Source: Flavobacteriales bacterium (GTDB taxonomy: Bacteria > Bacteroidota > Bacteroidia > Flavobacteriales_F > PHOS-HE28). From it: a stretch of 64,000 nucleotides of DNA. The translations under genes were made by a program, and so were the position numbers. Each line of letters starts with the position of its first letter. The stretch's first letter is position 1. Below, one piece after another: positions 62,039-64,000 of this stretch. The DNA lies in the NCBI GenBank assembly GCA_016721825.1, contig JADKHI010000006.1:620001-684000 (forward strand). Reading direction: 5' to 3'. Under the pieces are notes generated by a model, which did not search any database, was not told the DNA's origin, and worked only from the letters and a program-made list of their open reading frames with translations.

Positions 62039-62908
62039 ATGTTGCGATCGATGACCGGCTTTGGCCGCGCCGAGGGTGTGGTGAACGACCGCAAGGTGAC
62101 CGTGGAGGTGCGTTCAGTGAACAGCAAACAGCTGGACCTTTTCCTGAAGGTGCCACAGATGCTTCGTGAAAAGGAAGCCGAGCTGCGGGGCATGGCCGCC
62201 GAGGCCATCGTGCGCGGCAAGGCCGAAGTGACGGTGAACGCTGAGCTGATGCACGCCGAGAAACGCACCAGCTTCGACCGCCAGTTGGTGAAGGCCTACC
62301 ACGATGAGCTCAAGTCGATCGCTGCCGAAGTGGACCCTACCGCCACAACGGACCTGCTGGCCTTGGTGCTTCGCATGCCGGACGTGAGCAACACGCAGCG
62401 CGATGTGCTCAGCGACGAAGAGTGGCTATCCATCCGTGCCCTGGTGGCCGACGCCCTGCGCGCTTTCCAGGACTTCCGCAGCAACGAAGGCCAACGCCTG
62501 CACGACGAACTGGCGCACCGCGTGGCGCAGGTCACCGACCAGATGGACCAGATCGAAGTGTTGGATGTGGGCCGCACAGAGCGTACCCGCGAACGGCTTC
62601 GGAGCAAGTTGGCCGAGCTTCAGGCAGCAGTGGACCAGGACCGCTTCGAGCAGGAGCTTGTGTTCTACCTGGAGAAACTGGACGTTACCGAGGAAAAAGT
62701 GCGCCTACGGGCACACTGTACCTACTTCTTGGAGACGCTCGGTGCCGAAGATGCCCAAGGGCGGAAGCTCGGCTTCATCGGGCAGGAGATGGGACGCGAG
62801 ATCAACACGCTCGGCTCCAAGGCCAACGACGCCACCATCCAACGGTGCGTGGTGTTGATGAAGGATGAACTGGAGAAGATCAAGGAGCAGGTGCTGAATG
62901 TGCTCTGA
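62039..62908 (+). CDS. yicC: YicC-family endoribonuclease
   Basis: This 289-residue protein matches the whole YicC family. The N-terminal block is SMTGFGRAEGVVNDRKVTVE followed by VRSVNSKQLDLFLKVP, and the C-terminal DUF1732 block is FIGQEMGREINTLGSKANDA. YicC is known as an endoribonuclease in Escherichia coli that affects small RNA levels. It is followed 33 bases later by gmk, a pairing common in many bacteria. Confidence 0.93.
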   Translation: MLRSMTGFGRAEGVVNDRKVTVEVRSVNSKQLDLFLKVPQMLREKEAELRGMAAEAIVRGKAEVTVNAELMHAEKRTSFDRQLVKAYHDELKSIAAEVDPTATTDLLALVLRMPDVSNTQRDVLSDEEWLSIRALVADALRAFQDFRSNEGQRLHDELAHRVAQVTDQMDQIEVLDVGRTERTRERLRSKLAELQAAVDQDRFEQELVFYLEKLDVTEEKVRLRAHCTYFLETLGAEDAQGRKLGFIGQEMGREINTLGSKANDATIQRCVVLMKDELEKIKEQVLNVL

Positions 62909-62941
62909 CATGCACCACGACAACACTACGCAACGAGCAGG

Positions 62942-63547
62942 ATGGTGAAGGGAGCGGAAGGTCTGAACGGAGGTCGCGGGATACCCGGGAAGAGCATCAT
63001 CGTTTCCGCGCCCAGTGGAGCGGGCAAGACCACCATCGTGCGGCATCTGTTGGGCGAAAGGCTGGGACTGGAGTTCAGTGTGAGCGCCACCAGCCGGCCC
63101 ATGCGGGCCAATGAAGTGGATGGCAAGGACTATTTCTTCCTGAGCGTGGATGACTTCAAGGGACGTATCGCGGCAGGCGAATTCGTGGAGTACGAGGAGG
63201 TCTACCCTGGTCGCTTCTATGGCACCCTGCGCAGCGAGCTCGAGCGCATCTGGGCAGCGGGCCATCATGCCATCTTCGATGTGGATGTGGTCGGTGGCCT
63301 GGACCTGAAGGAGATCTACCAGACCAAGGCGCTGGCTCTCTTCGTAAGCCCACCCTCGCTGGAAGCGCTGGAGCATCGCTTGAACCACCGCAACACCGAG
63401 ACTCCCGAAACACTGCGCATGCGGGTGGAAAAGGCGGAGCACGAAATGACCTTCCGCGACCGCTTCGACGCGGTGATCGTGAACGACGACCGCGAGCGGG
63501 CCTGCACCGAGGCGTCAGGCCTGGTCCGCACATTCCTTTCCGCATGA
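62942..63547 (+). CDS. gmk: Guanylate kinase
   Basis: This 201-residue protein has the P-loop SAPSGAGKTTIVRHLL, the GMP-binding region (SATSRPMRANEVDGKDYFFL, EFVEYEEVYPGRFYG) and the lid RLNHRNTETPETLRMRVEKA. It phosphorylates GMP to GDP in purine nucleotide synthesis. About 16 residues precede the usual family start. Its stop codon overlaps the next start by four bases (ATGA), so gmk and nadD are coupled. Confidence 0.96.
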   Translation: MVKGAEGLNGGRGIPGKSIIVSAPSGAGKTTIVRHLLGERLGLEFSVSATSRPMRANEVDGKDYFFLSVDDFKGRIAAGEFVEYEEVYPGRFYGTLRSELERIWAAGHHAIFDVDVVGGLDLKEIYQTKALALFVSPPSLEALEHRLNHRNTETPETLRMRVEKAEHEMTFRDRFDAVIVNDDRERACTEASGLVRTFLSA

Positions 63548-64000
63548 CCATCGGCTGCCTATTCGGATCCTTCGACCCACCGCACCTGGGCCACGTTGCC
63601 ATCGCCGAGCACATGCTGAAAGCCGCTGGCCTGGATCAGGTCTGGCTGGTGGTCACCCCTCAGAACCCCTTCAAGCAGGACCGCAAGCTGAGCCCCGACC
63701 AACACCGCCTGGCCATGACGCGCCTCGCGGTCCAAGGCAAGCCGGGCCTCAATGCCAGTGGGTTCGAACTGGACCTGCCGAAGCCGAACTACACGGTGGA
63801 CACGCTGGCCTTCATGCGACAGCGCTGGCCGGACCTCACATTCGAGCTCATCATCGGCAGCGACAACCTGGCCTCGTTGCATCAATGGAAGGACGCTGAC
63901 CAGATCCTTGCGCACCACCGCGTGCTGGTGTATCCGCGTCCGGGCCTGGACGAGCACTTGCAACTCGCGGAGCTTGCCTCACACCCGCAAGTGACCCTTG
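63544..64000 (+). CDS. nadD: Nicotinate-nucleotide adenylyltransferase, N-terminal part (runs off the window)
   Basis: About 152 residues are present; the gene continues beyond the window. The nucleotidyltransferase motif GSFDPPHLGHVAIAEH is at the N-terminus, then VTPQNPFKQ, and FELIIGSDNLASLHQW in mid-domain, all typical of NadD. The C-terminal ISSTxIR-type motif is not in view. The enzyme joins ATP and nicotinate mononucleotide in NAD synthesis. Its ATG overlaps the gmk stop codon (63544-63547). Confidence 0.95.
   Translation, partial: MTIGCLFGSFDPPHLGHVAIAEHMLKAAGLDQVWLVVTPQNPFKQDRKLSPDQHRLAMTRLAVQGKPGLNASGFELDLPKPNYTVDTLAFMRQRWPDLTFELIIGSDNLASLHQWKDADQILAHHRVLVYPRPGLDEHLQLAELASHPQVTL

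Overview
The window looks like a chromosome segment of a GC-rich member of the Bacteroidota, most likely a Flavobacteriales lineage. The evidence is a complete alternative complex III (actABCDEF) operon running into coxB-coxA, at least six intact proteins (plus two frameshifted ones) with C-terminal type IX secretion (T9SS) sorting domains, a TonB-dependent receptor with a carboxypeptidase-regulatory-like N-terminal domain, and TAnnTTTG/TAnnTTCG promoter-like boxes just upstream of several genes. No rRNA, tRNA, CRISPR array, insertion sequence or prophage was recognised.

Layout. Positions 1-1652 hold a small periplasmic redox group (di-haem peroxidase fragment, monohaem lipoprotein, cupredoxin with dockerin-like tail). 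Positions 1741-4235 hold an LpxH-like phosphoesterase, an HNH nuclease and a pair of unknown small genes. Positions 4388-23556 are the most unusual part. A TonB-dependent receptor is followed by five genes that share an N-terminal secreted domain I cannot assign to a known family, plus one beta-helix-like protein. The last two of the five are giant, repeat-rich, near-duplicate surface proteins, one carrying a PhoX/DUF839-like domain. Each has a frameshift that separates it from its T9SS sorting domain. Positions 23634-30170 hold two paralogous LRR/DUF7619-like T9SS proteins flanking ruvB.

Positions 30268-42614 hold a beta-barrel candidate and the respiratory operon (all minus strand, actA first, coxA last), which should carry electrons from quinol through complex III and cytochrome c to oxygen. 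A SPOR-domain gene is divergent from it, with a dyad operator candidate between them. Positions 43339-49618 hold an arylsulfotransferase-like T9SS protein and the rimP-nusA-infB operon. Positions 49781-57017 hold an M16 peptidase, polA and two secreted unknowns. A T9SS metalloprotease and a trans-sulfuration enzyme follow on the minus strand. The end holds an EamA transporter, yicC, gmk and the start of nadD.

The housekeeping genes are compact and intact. The accessory load is almost entirely secreted or surface protein. Start codons were often moved inward from the longest reading frame when a signal peptide or family N-terminus began later; such choices are stated in each entry.
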